NCBI GenBank assembly: GCA_045587385.1
Contig: JAZNCE010000055.1
Location: 1 to 42,315 of the forward strand
Origin: SVQP01 sp045587385
GTDB taxonomy: Bacteria > Bacillota > Clostridia > Oscillospirales > CAG-272
Direction: 5' to 3'
Length of the DNA: 42,315 bases
Shown here: piece by piece, positions 8,596 through 15,295 of the stretch
Numbering within the stretch: the first letter of the stretch is position 1
Layout: the number at the start of each line of letters is the position of its first letter
Translations under genes and position numbers: made by a program
The notes under the pieces: model-generated
What the model saw: only the letters and a program-made list of their open reading frames with translations
Databases searched by the model: none
What the model was told of the DNA's origin: nothing

Positions 8596-8682
8596 AACGG
8601 GGACGGCACCCATCAGAAAAAACGGAGTCACAAATACATGCAAAATCAGATACAAAGGGGGCGACACCCATCGAAAAAAACG
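8596..8682 (+). repeat. Tandem leader repeat carrying SD-like sequence and ATC
   Basis: The block GGGGACGGCACCCATC (8599-8614) recurs as GGGGGCGACACCCATC (8657-8672), 14 of 16 bases identical and 58 bases apart. Both copies are followed by an A-rich run and CG. The second copy sets a Shine-Dalgarno-like G run 8 bases from an ATC that is in frame with the downstream protein. Confidence 0.7.
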
Positions 8683-9224
8683 TGATTGTAGTTGATGAGC
8701 AAGGAAATGAATATGAAGCGACCTACCCAAAAAGGGCGAAAGGTCTTGTCAAAAACGGCAGGGCACGCTTCGTAGCAGAAAATAAAATATGCCTTGCGTG
8801 TCCGCCGAATGAAAATTTGGAGGATAAAAAAATGGAAGAAAATAAACTGACCGCAAGAGAAATATTCACACAGATCACCATACTGCAAAAAGAACTCACC
8901 GAGAACAGCTATACCTCGTTGCATCGCTTGGATGATGCAGTCACTTCGCTTGTCGGAGAAGGCGAGGAAAGCGAAGCACGATATGCGCAGGTAGCCGAGA
9001 TCTGCGAGGTTTTCAAAACGAGAGAGCAGACACTGATGAAAATGCTCGAAATGTATGAGAAGATGTATGATGAGCTGAGCGCCGAGCAGGCAAATGCCGA
9101 GGTCGATCCTGCTGTGCGTCAGCAGTTTCTTGACTTTGTTGTGGCTACAACGTCGGCTGCATCGCCGGCTGTGGGGCTTCCTGATTTTACCGAGATCTGG
9201 AACACGGTCTTTCTTGGCAAATAA
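8682..9224 (+). CDS. PLMP/RRXRR-like domain protein with helical C-terminus
   Basis: The N-terminal 45 residues (VVDEQGNEYEATYP, then KRAKGLVKNGRARFV) resemble the PLMP or RRXRR module found at the start of IscB-type and related HNH nucleases, where a PKRARKLLKSGRA-like helix is typical. No HNH or RuvC motif follows. The remainder (residues 51-180) is predicted helical, rich in Glu, Lys and Leu, and ends in a short hydrophobic tail. The function is unknown. GTG 8682 is the nearest standard start, but the G-rich ribosome binding site fits an in-frame ATC at 8670 better. A second strong site, GGAGG at 8819-8823, lies 8 bases before in-frame ATG 8832 and could yield a short form without the N-terminal module. 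Confidence 0.7.
   Translation: MIVVDEQGNEYEATYPKRAKGLVKNGRARFVAENKICLACPPNENLEDKKMEENKLTAREIFTQITILQKELTENSYTSLHRLDDAVTSLVGEGEESEARYAQVAEICEVFKTREQTLMKMLEMYEKMYDELSAEQANAEVDPAVRQQFLDFVVATTSAASPAVGLPDFTEIWNTVFLGK
8819..8834 (+). promoter_or_regulatory. Internal ribosome binding site and ATG
   Basis: GGAGG (8819-8823) precedes ATG 8832 by 8 bases inside the reading frame. It is a better initiation site than anything at the 5' end of the gene, and it falls exactly at the border between the PLMP-like module and the helical part. Confidence 0.6.
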
Positions 9225-9253
9225 TCTGACATAACAAAATCATGCTTGATTTT

Positions 9254-9282
9254 CCCCGAGGGATAATTCCCTCGGGGTTTTT
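9254..9282 (+). terminator. Terminator after PLMP-like gene
   Basis: ccccgaggga (9254-9263) pairs with tccctcgggg (9268-9277), followed by five T residues. Confidence 0.92.
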
Positions 9283-9317
9283 ATGTGCATATTTTGCATA
9301 ATAGTGCGCATAAAATG

Positions 9318-9346
9318 TTGACAAACTGCGCATGATATGCTATACT
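9318..9346 (+). promoter_or_regulatory. Promoter of the antitoxin-like gene and likely miaA
   Basis: TTGACA (9318-9323) and TATACT (9341-9346) are 17 bases apart. No other clear promoter is seen before the MBL-fold and miaA genes, so the three are probably co-transcribed. Confidence 0.85.
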
Positions 9347-9384
9347 GTTATTGAAAAGATATACTGATTGAAAGGAGTAACAAT

Positions 9385-9651
9385 ATGGCTAAAGTATCTA
9401 CGAACATCAGCATTGACGCCGAAACCAAGGCGCAGGCGCAGGCACTGTTTGCCGATTTTGGTATGGATCTTTCTACCGCGATCAATATTTTTCTCCGTCA
9501 GGCAATACGCGAGAATGCAATTCCGTTTGCAATCACACGTGAGGTCCCCAATGCTGTCACGCTTGCTACCATAGAGGCTGCGGAAAAGGGCGAGAATATG
9601 CACGGTCCTTTTGATAATGTGGATGCAACGGTGAATGCCTTAAACGAATAA
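9385..9651 (+). CDS. RelB/DinJ-family antitoxin without adjacent toxin
   Basis: This 88-residue protein has the ribbon-helix-helix start typical of RelB/DinJ antitoxins (VSTNISIDAETKAQAQALF, then GMDLSTAINIFLRQAI). Such proteins dimerise, bind their own promoter and neutralise a RelE/YafQ-type mRNA interferase. The length is normal. AAAGGAG near 9371 supports ATG 9385. The position where the toxin gene should follow is taken by an MBL-fold hydrolase 28 bases downstream, and no RelE-like frame is seen on either strand. It may be a solitary antitoxin, a remnant, or a regulator now controlling its downstream genes. Confidence 0.85.
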   Translation: MAKVSTNISIDAETKAQAQALFADFGMDLSTAINIFLRQAIRENAIPFAITREVPNAVTLATIEAAEKGENMHGPFDNVDATVNALNE

Positions 9652-9679
9652 TCATAAACAAAATATAGGAGAAACGAAT

Positions 9680-10498
9680 ATGAAAAACACGGTACACATG
9701 TTAAAATCCATCACCAACATTCAGATGATGAGCTTTGTCATCACCACCGAGGACGATAAGGTTATCGTCATTGACGGCGGCTGGCCGCAGGATATGCCCT
9801 ACCTTGTAGAGTATTTGCAAGGGCTGACGGGTCTTGATAAGCCTTGCGTGCACGCGTGGATTCTGACCCACCCTCACAACGACCATATCCGCGGCTTTAT
9901 CGAGCTGATGGAGGGCAATCCCGATGCCCTGGACGTTGAGAAGATTTACTATAATTTCCCCTCTGCGCAGTTTATCGCGCGCGAGGATCTGGATAATTCC
10001 GCTGCCGAGCTGTACCGCATTCTGCCCCTGATCGCACACAAGTGCTGCATCGTTTCGGGCGGTGACGAGATGGACGTGGGAGCTGCGCACTTTGAATTCT
10101 ACTACTCGCCCGACAGCGAGTTTAACCGTAACGTATCCAATAACGCGTCCTTGATCTTCCGTGTCACGCTGGGCGGTAAGACCGTGTTGTTCACGGGCGA
10201 CGCAGGCATTGAGGCGGGCAAAAAGGTGCTGCGCATGTACGGCGGCACGGGTAAGCTTAAGGCGGATTACGTGCAAATGGCGCACCACGGACAGAACGGC
10301 TGTGACCGCGATTTCTACGAGGAGGTTGCTCCCAAGGGTGCTTTCTGGTGTGCGCCCGATTGGCTGTGGTACAATGACGCGGGCAAGGGATTTAACACCC
10401 ACGTGTTCAAAACGGTTGAGGTGCGCGGCTGGATGGAGGAGATCGGTGTGACCGAGAACTACGTCATCATGAACGGCACGCAGGTCGTAGAGCTGTGA
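9680..10498 (+). CDS. MBL-fold metallo-hydrolase
   Basis: This 272-residue protein belongs to the metallo-beta-lactamase fold. The metal site is visible as HPHNDH at residues 64-69, with TGDAG near residue 174 and an AHHGQNG segment later. The layout is close to the MBL domain of ComEC-type and related hydrolases, but there are no membrane segments and no signal peptide, so it is probably cytoplasmic. AGGAG lies 8 bases before ATG 9680. Its stop overlaps the GTG start of miaA (4-base overlap), implying translational coupling. The substrate is unknown. Confidence 0.85.
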   Translation: MKNTVHMLKSITNIQMMSFVITTEDDKVIVIDGGWPQDMPYLVEYLQGLTGLDKPCVHAWILTHPHNDHIRGFIELMEGNPDALDVEKIYYNFPSAQFIAREDLDNSAAELYRILPLIAHKCCIVSGGDEMDVGAAHFEFYYSPDSEFNRNVSNNASLIFRVTLGGKTVLFTGDAGIEAGKKVLRMYGGTGKLKADYVQMAHHGQNGCDRDFYEEVAPKGAFWCAPDWLWYNDAGKGFNTHVFKTVEVRGWMEEIGVTENYVIMNGTQVVEL

Positions 10499-11466
10499 GC
10501 ACAGGCGTAAAAATTCCGCGCGCCATTGCCATTGTCGGCAGTACCGCGAGCGGTAAGAGCGCGCTTGCTATGGAATTATGTAAGCGGCACGGCGGTGAGC
10601 TGGTCAGTATGGATTCCATGCAGATCTATCGCGGCATGGACGTGGGCACGGCAAAGCCGACCGGGATCGAGCGTGCGCAGGTCCGTCATCATATGATCGA
10701 CGTGGCAGAGCCGACCGAGAACTATTCCTGCGGTGCGTACGTGGAATCTGCGACAAAGGTGATCCGCGAAATCGAGAGCCGCGGCAGGCTGCCCGTGCTG
10801 TGCGGTGGTACGGGGTTGTATTTAGACGGTCTTTTGCGCGGCGGATTTGGTGAGAATTATGCCGATCCCGCTTTGCGTGCGCAGCTGGAGGATTTTGCAG
10901 ACGCGCACGGTGCGAATGCGCTGCACGCGCGGCTTGCCGAGCTTGATCCCGAGAGTGCGGCGGCAATCCACCCCAATAACGTCAAGCGCGTCGTGCGTGC
11001 GATTGAGATCTGCACGCTCAGCGGCAAGACCAAAACCGAGCTGGACAAGCTTTCAAGAGAGGCAGATCCGCAGGTGGATGCGCTGGTGATCGGCATCCGC
11101 TACAACAATCGTGAGGTGCTGTACGACCGCATAGGACGCCGCGTGGATATCATGCTGCAGGATGGTTTAGTGGAGGAAACCGAGCGTCTTTGGAAGGCGG
11201 GCGTGTTTGAGGTCAACGCCACGGCTGCGGGCGCGATCGGATATAAGGAGATATTGCCGTATCTGCAAGGGCATATTTCTTTGGAGCAGGCAGCAGAGGA
11301 TCTCAAAACCGCCACACGCCGCTATGCAAAACGGCAGATGACCTGGTTCTACGCCAAGCCTTGGGTGACTTGGATCGATGCGGATACGGGCAGCGGCATG
11401 CGCAGTTTTGAAGAGATTGTAAATATTTGCGAAAATACGTGCAAAGACAAGGGATTTCTGCTATAA
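10495..11466 (+). CDS. miaA: tRNA dimethylallyltransferase
   Basis: MiaA adds a dimethylallyl group to A37 of tRNAs that read UNN codons. The 323-residue protein has the P-loop GSTASGKS at residues 15-22, the substrate segment SMDSMQIYRGMDVGTAKP, and GGTGLYLDGLL. The start is GTG 10495, overlapping the upstream stop; translation is probably coupled. A multi-hairpin repeat rather than a canonical terminator follows the stop, so some read-through into the division cluster is possible. Confidence 0.95.
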   Translation: MSTGVKIPRAIAIVGSTASGKSALAMELCKRHGGELVSMDSMQIYRGMDVGTAKPTGIERAQVRHHMIDVAEPTENYSCGAYVESATKVIREIESRGRLPVLCGGTGLYLDGLLRGGFGENYADPALRAQLEDFADAHGANALHARLAELDPESAAAIHPNNVKRVVRAIEICTLSGKTKTELDKLSREADPQVDALVIGIRYNNREVLYDRIGRRVDIMLQDGLVEETERLWKAGVFEVNATAAGAIGYKEILPYLQGHISLEQAAEDLKTATRRYAKRQMTWFYAKPWVTWIDADTGSGMRSFEEIVNICENTCKDKGFLL

Positions 11467-11483
11467 TAATAAGATAAGATGCA

Positions 11484-11648
11484 AAGAATTTGCCCCTCGG
11501 GCGAATTCTTACCGCAACGTTCTGCGGTGAGCAGAACATATCACTCGCGCTCTGCGCGAATATCACTTTTGCATGGGCAAAAATATCACGTTTCGCAATG
11601 GCGAAACATATCACTGCAATGGCAGCGGTGGCACACCGGTGACATTGC
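11484..11648 (+). repeat. Multi-hairpin array B with ATATCACT linkers
   Basis: Six hairpins occur in a row. H0 pairs aagaatt (11484) with aattctt (to 11510). H1 is gttctgc/gcagaac (11519-11537), H2 tcgcg/cgcga (11545-11559), H3 ttttgc/gcaaaa (11567-11582) and H4 gtttcgc/gcgaaac (11590-11607). H5 pairs gcaatg with cattgc (11616-11648) and holds an inner cggtg/caccg. The linkers at 11538, 11560, 11583 and 11608 read ATATCACT or ATATCAC. Array C at 25.4 kb holds the same six hairpins in the same order, inverted. No terminator T tract is present and no gene is visible. Confidence 0.85.
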
Positions 11649-11663
11649 CGAAAGGGGGAGCGT

Positions 11664-12926
11664 ATGGATAGAGCAAAGGCAAGAAGCATTGCGATGCGAT
11701 GCGTGGTCGTGCTTGCTGCGATCGGCATGCTGGTGTACGTTGTGCACTATGCGTTAGGACAGTTCAGCACCACGCTTACTACGCTTCCCACCCAAGAGAT
11801 CACCGATTACACCTTGCTTGGTGCCGAGGTGTACCTGTTCCGCGACGAGCAGGTCGTCCCTTGCGACGTGACCGCCCCCGTGCGACACACGTACCGTGAC
11901 GGTGAGCGCGTCCCCAAGGATGCGACGTATGCCGTCAGCTATCCCAAGGCGGGCGCAACCGCCTCGGAGGTAACGGCACTGCAGGCGCAGCTGGACGATA
12001 TTGATGCACAGATCGCGCTGCTGGAGGATAGCAAGGGGCAAGGCTCGCTGATCACCTCGCTGGAGGGTAAGCAGGAATCTCTTGCGCAAAGCTATTACCG
12101 CGTGCTGGAAAGCCTTGCCGCAGGCAGTTATGCTGCAGCAGGCGCGGAAAGCCGGACGCTGCTGTCTCACATCAGCGCTTACGGCATGCTGACGGGACAG
12201 TACAAAACGGACGTCATGATCGCATCGCTGGAGAACAGCAGACAGGCGTTGCTGGATGCATGGGGCGGTACGCCCACGGCGCACGTCAGTCCGTACAGCA
12301 CCAATTTCGTGCATGCATGCGACGGCTATGAGGGCGTGTTTGATTACAGCCGCGTCATGGATATGACGCTGTCCGATTTTTACGCCATGACCGAGGCGGA
12401 GGGCGCATCAACGGCAGGTACGGTGGGAAAAATGATCAATGATCACACATGGTACGCTGCCATTCCCATGGATGAAGATAACGCAGCCCGCTTTGAGGTG
12501 GGAAGCACCTACACCTTTACCTTTATTGATAACGACGGCACCGAGCTTCCCTTGACGCTTGTGCGCAAGATCACGGGCGAGGGCAAGCGCGAAGGCGTGC
12601 TGGTCTTCTCCTGTGATCGCACCCCCAAGGGCTTTTCCTTCCTGCGTACCCAGCGCGTGCAAAGCGTGGTGGAGCAGGTCACGGGCTATCGCGTGCCGGT
12701 AGAGGCTTTGCGTGAGCACAACGGTGAGAAGGGCGTGTATATCCTGCACGACAGCTCGGTGGAGTTCCGCCGTATCAGCATCGTGCGAGAGGGCACGGGC
12801 TATTATATCGTACAGACCTATGAGCAGGATGCGGCAGGCGGTTCCGGTAAGGCAAAATATTTGCATTACGGTGACCTGATCATCACGGCGGGCAGAGATC
12901 TGTATATCGGCAAAATGTACGGGTAA
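11664..12926 (+). CDS. HlyD-like membrane-anchored protein of the ylm cluster
   Basis: This 420-residue protein has one N-terminal transmembrane segment (residues 11-30) and a large extracellular part. A lipoyl-like beta segment (about 50-90) is interrupted by a coiled-coil stretch (ASEVTALQAQLDDIDAQIAL, about 100-120). A C-terminal beta-rich part ends with YGDLIITAGRDLYIGKMYG. This is the layout of HlyD or membrane-fusion-like proteins that occur in many Clostridia beside yggS and sepF. Its function there is not established, and no transporter partner is adjacent. AAAGGGGGAG ends four bases before ATG 11664. It is 6 bases from yggS, so one operon. Confidence 0.7.
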   Translation: MDRAKARSIAMRCVVVLAAIGMLVYVVHYALGQFSTTLTTLPTQEITDYTLLGAEVYLFRDEQVVPCDVTAPVRHTYRDGERVPKDATYAVSYPKAGATASEVTALQAQLDDIDAQIALLEDSKGQGSLITSLEGKQESLAQSYYRVLESLAAGSYAAAGAESRTLLSHISAYGMLTGQYKTDVMIASLENSRQALLDAWGGTPTAHVSPYSTNFVHACDGYEGVFDYSRVMDMTLSDFYAMTEAEGASTAGTVGKMINDHTWYAAIPMDEDNAARFEVGSTYTFTFIDNDGTELPLTLVRKITGEGKREGVLVFSCDRTPKGFSFLRTQRVQSVVEQVTGYRVPVEALREHNGEKGVYILHDSSVEFRRISIVREGTGYYIVQTYEQDAAGGSGKAKYLHYGDLIITAGRDLYIGKMYG

Positions 12927-12932
12927 GGAACT

Positions 12933-13622
12933 ATGATGGATAAACTGAAAACAAACGTGGAAGCGGTGCAAAGGGGCATATGCGAGGCGGCAGAGAAAGC
13001 GGGGCGCGACCCTGCCGAGATCACGCTGCTGGCGGCAACCAAGTATGCAAGCGCCGAGCAGATGAATGCGCTGATCGCCCTTGGCGTGCAGGACGTGGGA
13101 GAGAACCGCGTGCAGGCACTGCTGGAAAAATGGGATGCGCTGGATAAGGAGAAATTGCGCGTGCACTTTATCGGCTCGCTGCAGAAGAATAAGGTCAAAT
13201 ACATTGCGGATAAGGTGTGCATGATACACTCGCTGGACAGCGTGGAGCTTGCACGCGAGATCAATAAGCAATGCAAAAAGCACGGCAAGGTTATGGACGT
13301 GCTGGTCGAGATCAATTGCGCAAGGGAAGAGAACAAGGGTGGCGTTGCACCCGAGGATGCCGAGGCTTTGTGTATGGCTTTGGCAGAGTTTGAGCACGTC
13401 AGACTGCGCGGATTTATGACCATGGCACCCAAAAGCCCCGAAAAAGCGCAATATTATAAATATTTTAGCGAAACTTTTGCCCTTTGTCTTGACATTTGGA
13501 CAAAAAAATTACATAATATAGATATACCCATGATTATGTCTATGGGTATGTCGGACAGCTACGACGTCGGTATTGCCTGCGGCTCTACGCTGGTGCGCGT
13601 CGGCAGCGGTCTGTTTTGCTGA
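12933..13622 (+). CDS. yggS: YggS-family pyridoxal phosphate-binding protein (YlmE)
   Basis: YggS/PLPBP proteins bind pyridoxal 5'-phosphate and help keep its level and amino-acid balance steady; no catalytic activity is known. The 229-residue protein is of normal length, with the PLP lysine Lys37 in TLLAATKYAS. The conserved HFIGSLQKNKVKYI and C-terminal MGMSDSYDVGIACGSTLVRVG blocks are present. The 3' part of the gene (13441-13530) is distinctly AT-rich and holds a promoter-like sequence for sepF. The position before sepF matches the Bacillus ylm order. Confidence 0.93.
   Translation: MMDKLKTNVEAVQRGICEAAEKAGRDPAEITLLAATKYASAEQMNALIALGVQDVGENRVQALLEKWDALDKEKLRVHFIGSLQKNKVKYIADKVCMIHSLDSVELAREINKQCKKHGKVMDVLVEINCAREENKGGVAPEDAEALCMALAEFEHVRLRGFMTMAPKSPEKAQYYKYFSETFALCLDIWTKKLHNIDIPMIMSMGMSDSYDVGIACGSTLVRVGSGLFC
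13489..13517 (+). promoter_or_regulatory. Promoter inside yggS facing sepF
   Basis: TTGACA (13489-13494) and CATAAT (13512-13517) are spaced by 17 bases within the yggS coding region, about 145 bases before sepF. The local AT-richness stands out from the rest of yggS. It would allow sepF and the genes after it to be transcribed independently. Confidence 0.6.
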
Positions 13623-13661
13623 TGAAAATAAAATGAGAATATACATTCAGGAGGAAAAAAC

Positions 13662-14174
13662 ATGAACATTTTCAAGAAGCTTGCTAAGGATCCCGAGCCC
13701 GAAGAATTTCTGGATGACGGTTACGACAACGGTTACTATGACGAGTTCCCCAAGGACGAGGGACTGGTAAGTGACGAGGCTGTTGTGGAGGAGGTTGCAC
13801 CCGTAGAAGAGGTGATTGAGGACCAGGAAGAAATGCGCGAGCCTCAGCCCCTGCCCGCAAAGCCCATCGAGCCCGCAAAGCCCGCTGTGAAGTATTACGT
13901 GCCCACCACGCTCGCAGACAGACAGAAGGCTGTTGCAAAGCTGGCTGAGGGCTACATAGTCATGCTTTTGGACGTGGATAAGCTGGAAAGAGAAGTGTTC
14001 GTACGCTTCTTTGATTACGTCATGGGTGCCGTTCAGGCATTGGAAGGCGACGTACTGAGAATCAACAAGTCCATGCTCGCACTCATTCCTTACGGTGCAA
14101 ACGTTGAGGATCTTGATGCGGACGAGCTTGTCGAAGCATCCGAAGAGCAGGCTGACGAGGAAACAACTGACTAA
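13662..14174 (+). CDS. sepF: Cell division protein SepF
   Basis: SepF links FtsZ filaments to the membrane at the division septum. The 170-residue protein has a short N-terminal amphipathic-type stretch (MNIFKKLAK), a long acidic and proline-rich linker (residues 10-80), and the C-terminal SepF core including VRFFDYVMGAVQALEGDV and INKSMLALIPYGANVE. AGGAGG at 13650-13655 is the strongest ribosome binding site of the cluster, consistent with high expression. It precedes yggT by 18 bases. Confidence 0.92.
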   Translation: MNIFKKLAKDPEPEEFLDDGYDNGYYDEFPKDEGLVSDEAVVEEVAPVEEVIEDQEEMREPQPLPAKPIEPAKPAVKYYVPTTLADRQKAVAKLAEGYIVMLLDVDKLEREVFVRFFDYVMGAVQALEGDVLRINKSMLALIPYGANVEDLDADELVEASEEQADEETTD

Positions 14175-14192
14175 GCGGAGGCGTTTGCGTTT

Positions 14193-14471
14193 ATGATCCT
14201 TTTATACGTGCTGGTCAGCACGGCTTCGTTGCTGATCGACGGAATTACTTTGCTGATGTTCATACGCGCCATCTTTTCCTGGTTCCCGACCGAGAGCCCG
14301 GGAAAGCTGCAGCTGGTCATTCATCACATGACCGAGCCTGTCATCGCACCGGTGCGTAAGTTCTTGTGGCGTATGGGCTGGTTCCAGGGGCTGCCGATCG
14401 ATATGTCCTTTATGGTGACGTATCTGCTTTTGATGGCTTTGCGATTTGCCCTGATGTTTGCGAGCGTATGA
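14193..14471 (+). CDS. yggT: YggT-family membrane protein
   Basis: This 92-residue protein has two hydrophobic segments (about 2-24 and 69-90) flanking the conserved IRAIFSWFPTESPGKL and VIHHMTEPVIAPVRKFL regions. YggT/YlmG proteins are small membrane proteins linked to division and envelope homeostasis; the precise role is unresolved. GGAGG sits upstream of ATG 14193. The stop overlaps the start of the next gene in an ATGA arrangement. Confidence 0.9.
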   Translation: MILLYVLVSTASLLIDGITLLMFIRAIFSWFPTESPGKLQLVIHHMTEPVIAPVRKFLWRMGWFQGLPIDMSFMVTYLLLMALRFALMFASV

Positions 14472-15253
14472 GTATGCAGGCACCGAGCACGCAAAACGAG
14501 ATTCTTTACGCAAAGCTGCGTGATATGATGCTGCGCGCGGAGAGGGGAATGTGGTCTTGTAGCCATTTTCTGTCCCCGCGCGAAGCGCGTTATGCAAGTG
14601 ACTATATTCGGTGCGCGGGAGCGGACGTTTGCTGCGTTTTGGAGGGTGGATTTCCCGAGGCGGAGCGCGTCAAGCTGTTCGTGCTGCCGGATTTTATGAA
14701 CGAGCCCGAATTCATCGCCCCGTTGGCAGAGGAAAAAATGTGCCTTTTGCGCATTTTTGGGGGCGGCTTTTGCACGCTGACGCACAGGGACTATCTGGGT
14801 GCGCTGCTGGCGCTCGGCATTGAGCGGCACGTGCTTGGCGACCTTTGCGTGTTGGATGAGAGCCATGCGCTGCTTGTCTGTGACGCGGATATTGCGCCCT
14901 ACCTTTGCGCGGAACTTGTGCGCGTGGGCAAGGATGGCGTTAAGGTCGAGCGGTTGCCGTGGGGCACCGAAATCGTGCTGCCCGAGCGGTATAAGCCGGT
15001 CAGCGATACCGTGGCGTCGGCACGCTTTGATTGCGTGGCGGCGGCTTTGGCGGGGCTTTCCCGCGAAAAGGCGCAGATGCTGATCCGTACAGGGGAATGC
15101 ACGGTCGATTACGAGCCTTGCGACAAGTGCGATAAGGTGATCGATCCTCCTTGCGTGATCTCGTTGCGCGGTTACGGAAAATTCCGTATAGACGACCTTG
15201 GTACGCAGACCAAAAAGGGAAGACTGCGACTTTTGGCGCGAAAATATATTTAA
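14468..15253 (+). CDS. ylmH: YlmH-type S4 RNA-binding protein
   Basis: This 261-residue protein matches YlmH, an S4-domain protein of the Firmicutes division cluster that has been tied to rescue of stalled ribosomes. The N-terminal part includes FLSPREARYASDYIRC and FGGGFCTLTHRDYLGALLAL; the C-terminal S4 region begins near residue 185 (VASARFDCVAAALAGLSREK). The start ATG 14468 overlaps the yggT stop. A divIVA gene, often found next, is absent, and ileS follows after 42 bases. Confidence 0.9.
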   Translation: MSMQAPSTQNEILYAKLRDMMLRAERGMWSCSHFLSPREARYASDYIRCAGADVCCVLEGGFPEAERVKLFVLPDFMNEPEFIAPLAEEKMCLLRIFGGGFCTLTHRDYLGALLALGIERHVLGDLCVLDESHALLVCDADIAPYLCAELVRVGKDGVKVERLPWGTEIVLPERYKPVSDTVASARFDCVAAALAGLSREKAQMLIRTGECTVDYEPCDKCDKVIDPPCVISLRGYGKFRIDDLGTQTKKGRLRLLARKYI

Positions 15254-15295
15254 CTTTGAAAATAATTTTTTTACACATAAAGGAGCTATAAAATT

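Noticed and set aside
11484..11648. CRISPR array
   Set aside because: The repeated part is only 7-9 bases and the intervening units are palindromes. There are no 25-36 base direct repeats and no cas genes.
15254..15295. T-box before ileS
   Set aside because: Only 42 AT-rich bases separate ylmH from ileS, too short for a T-box, and there is no GGGTGG motif.
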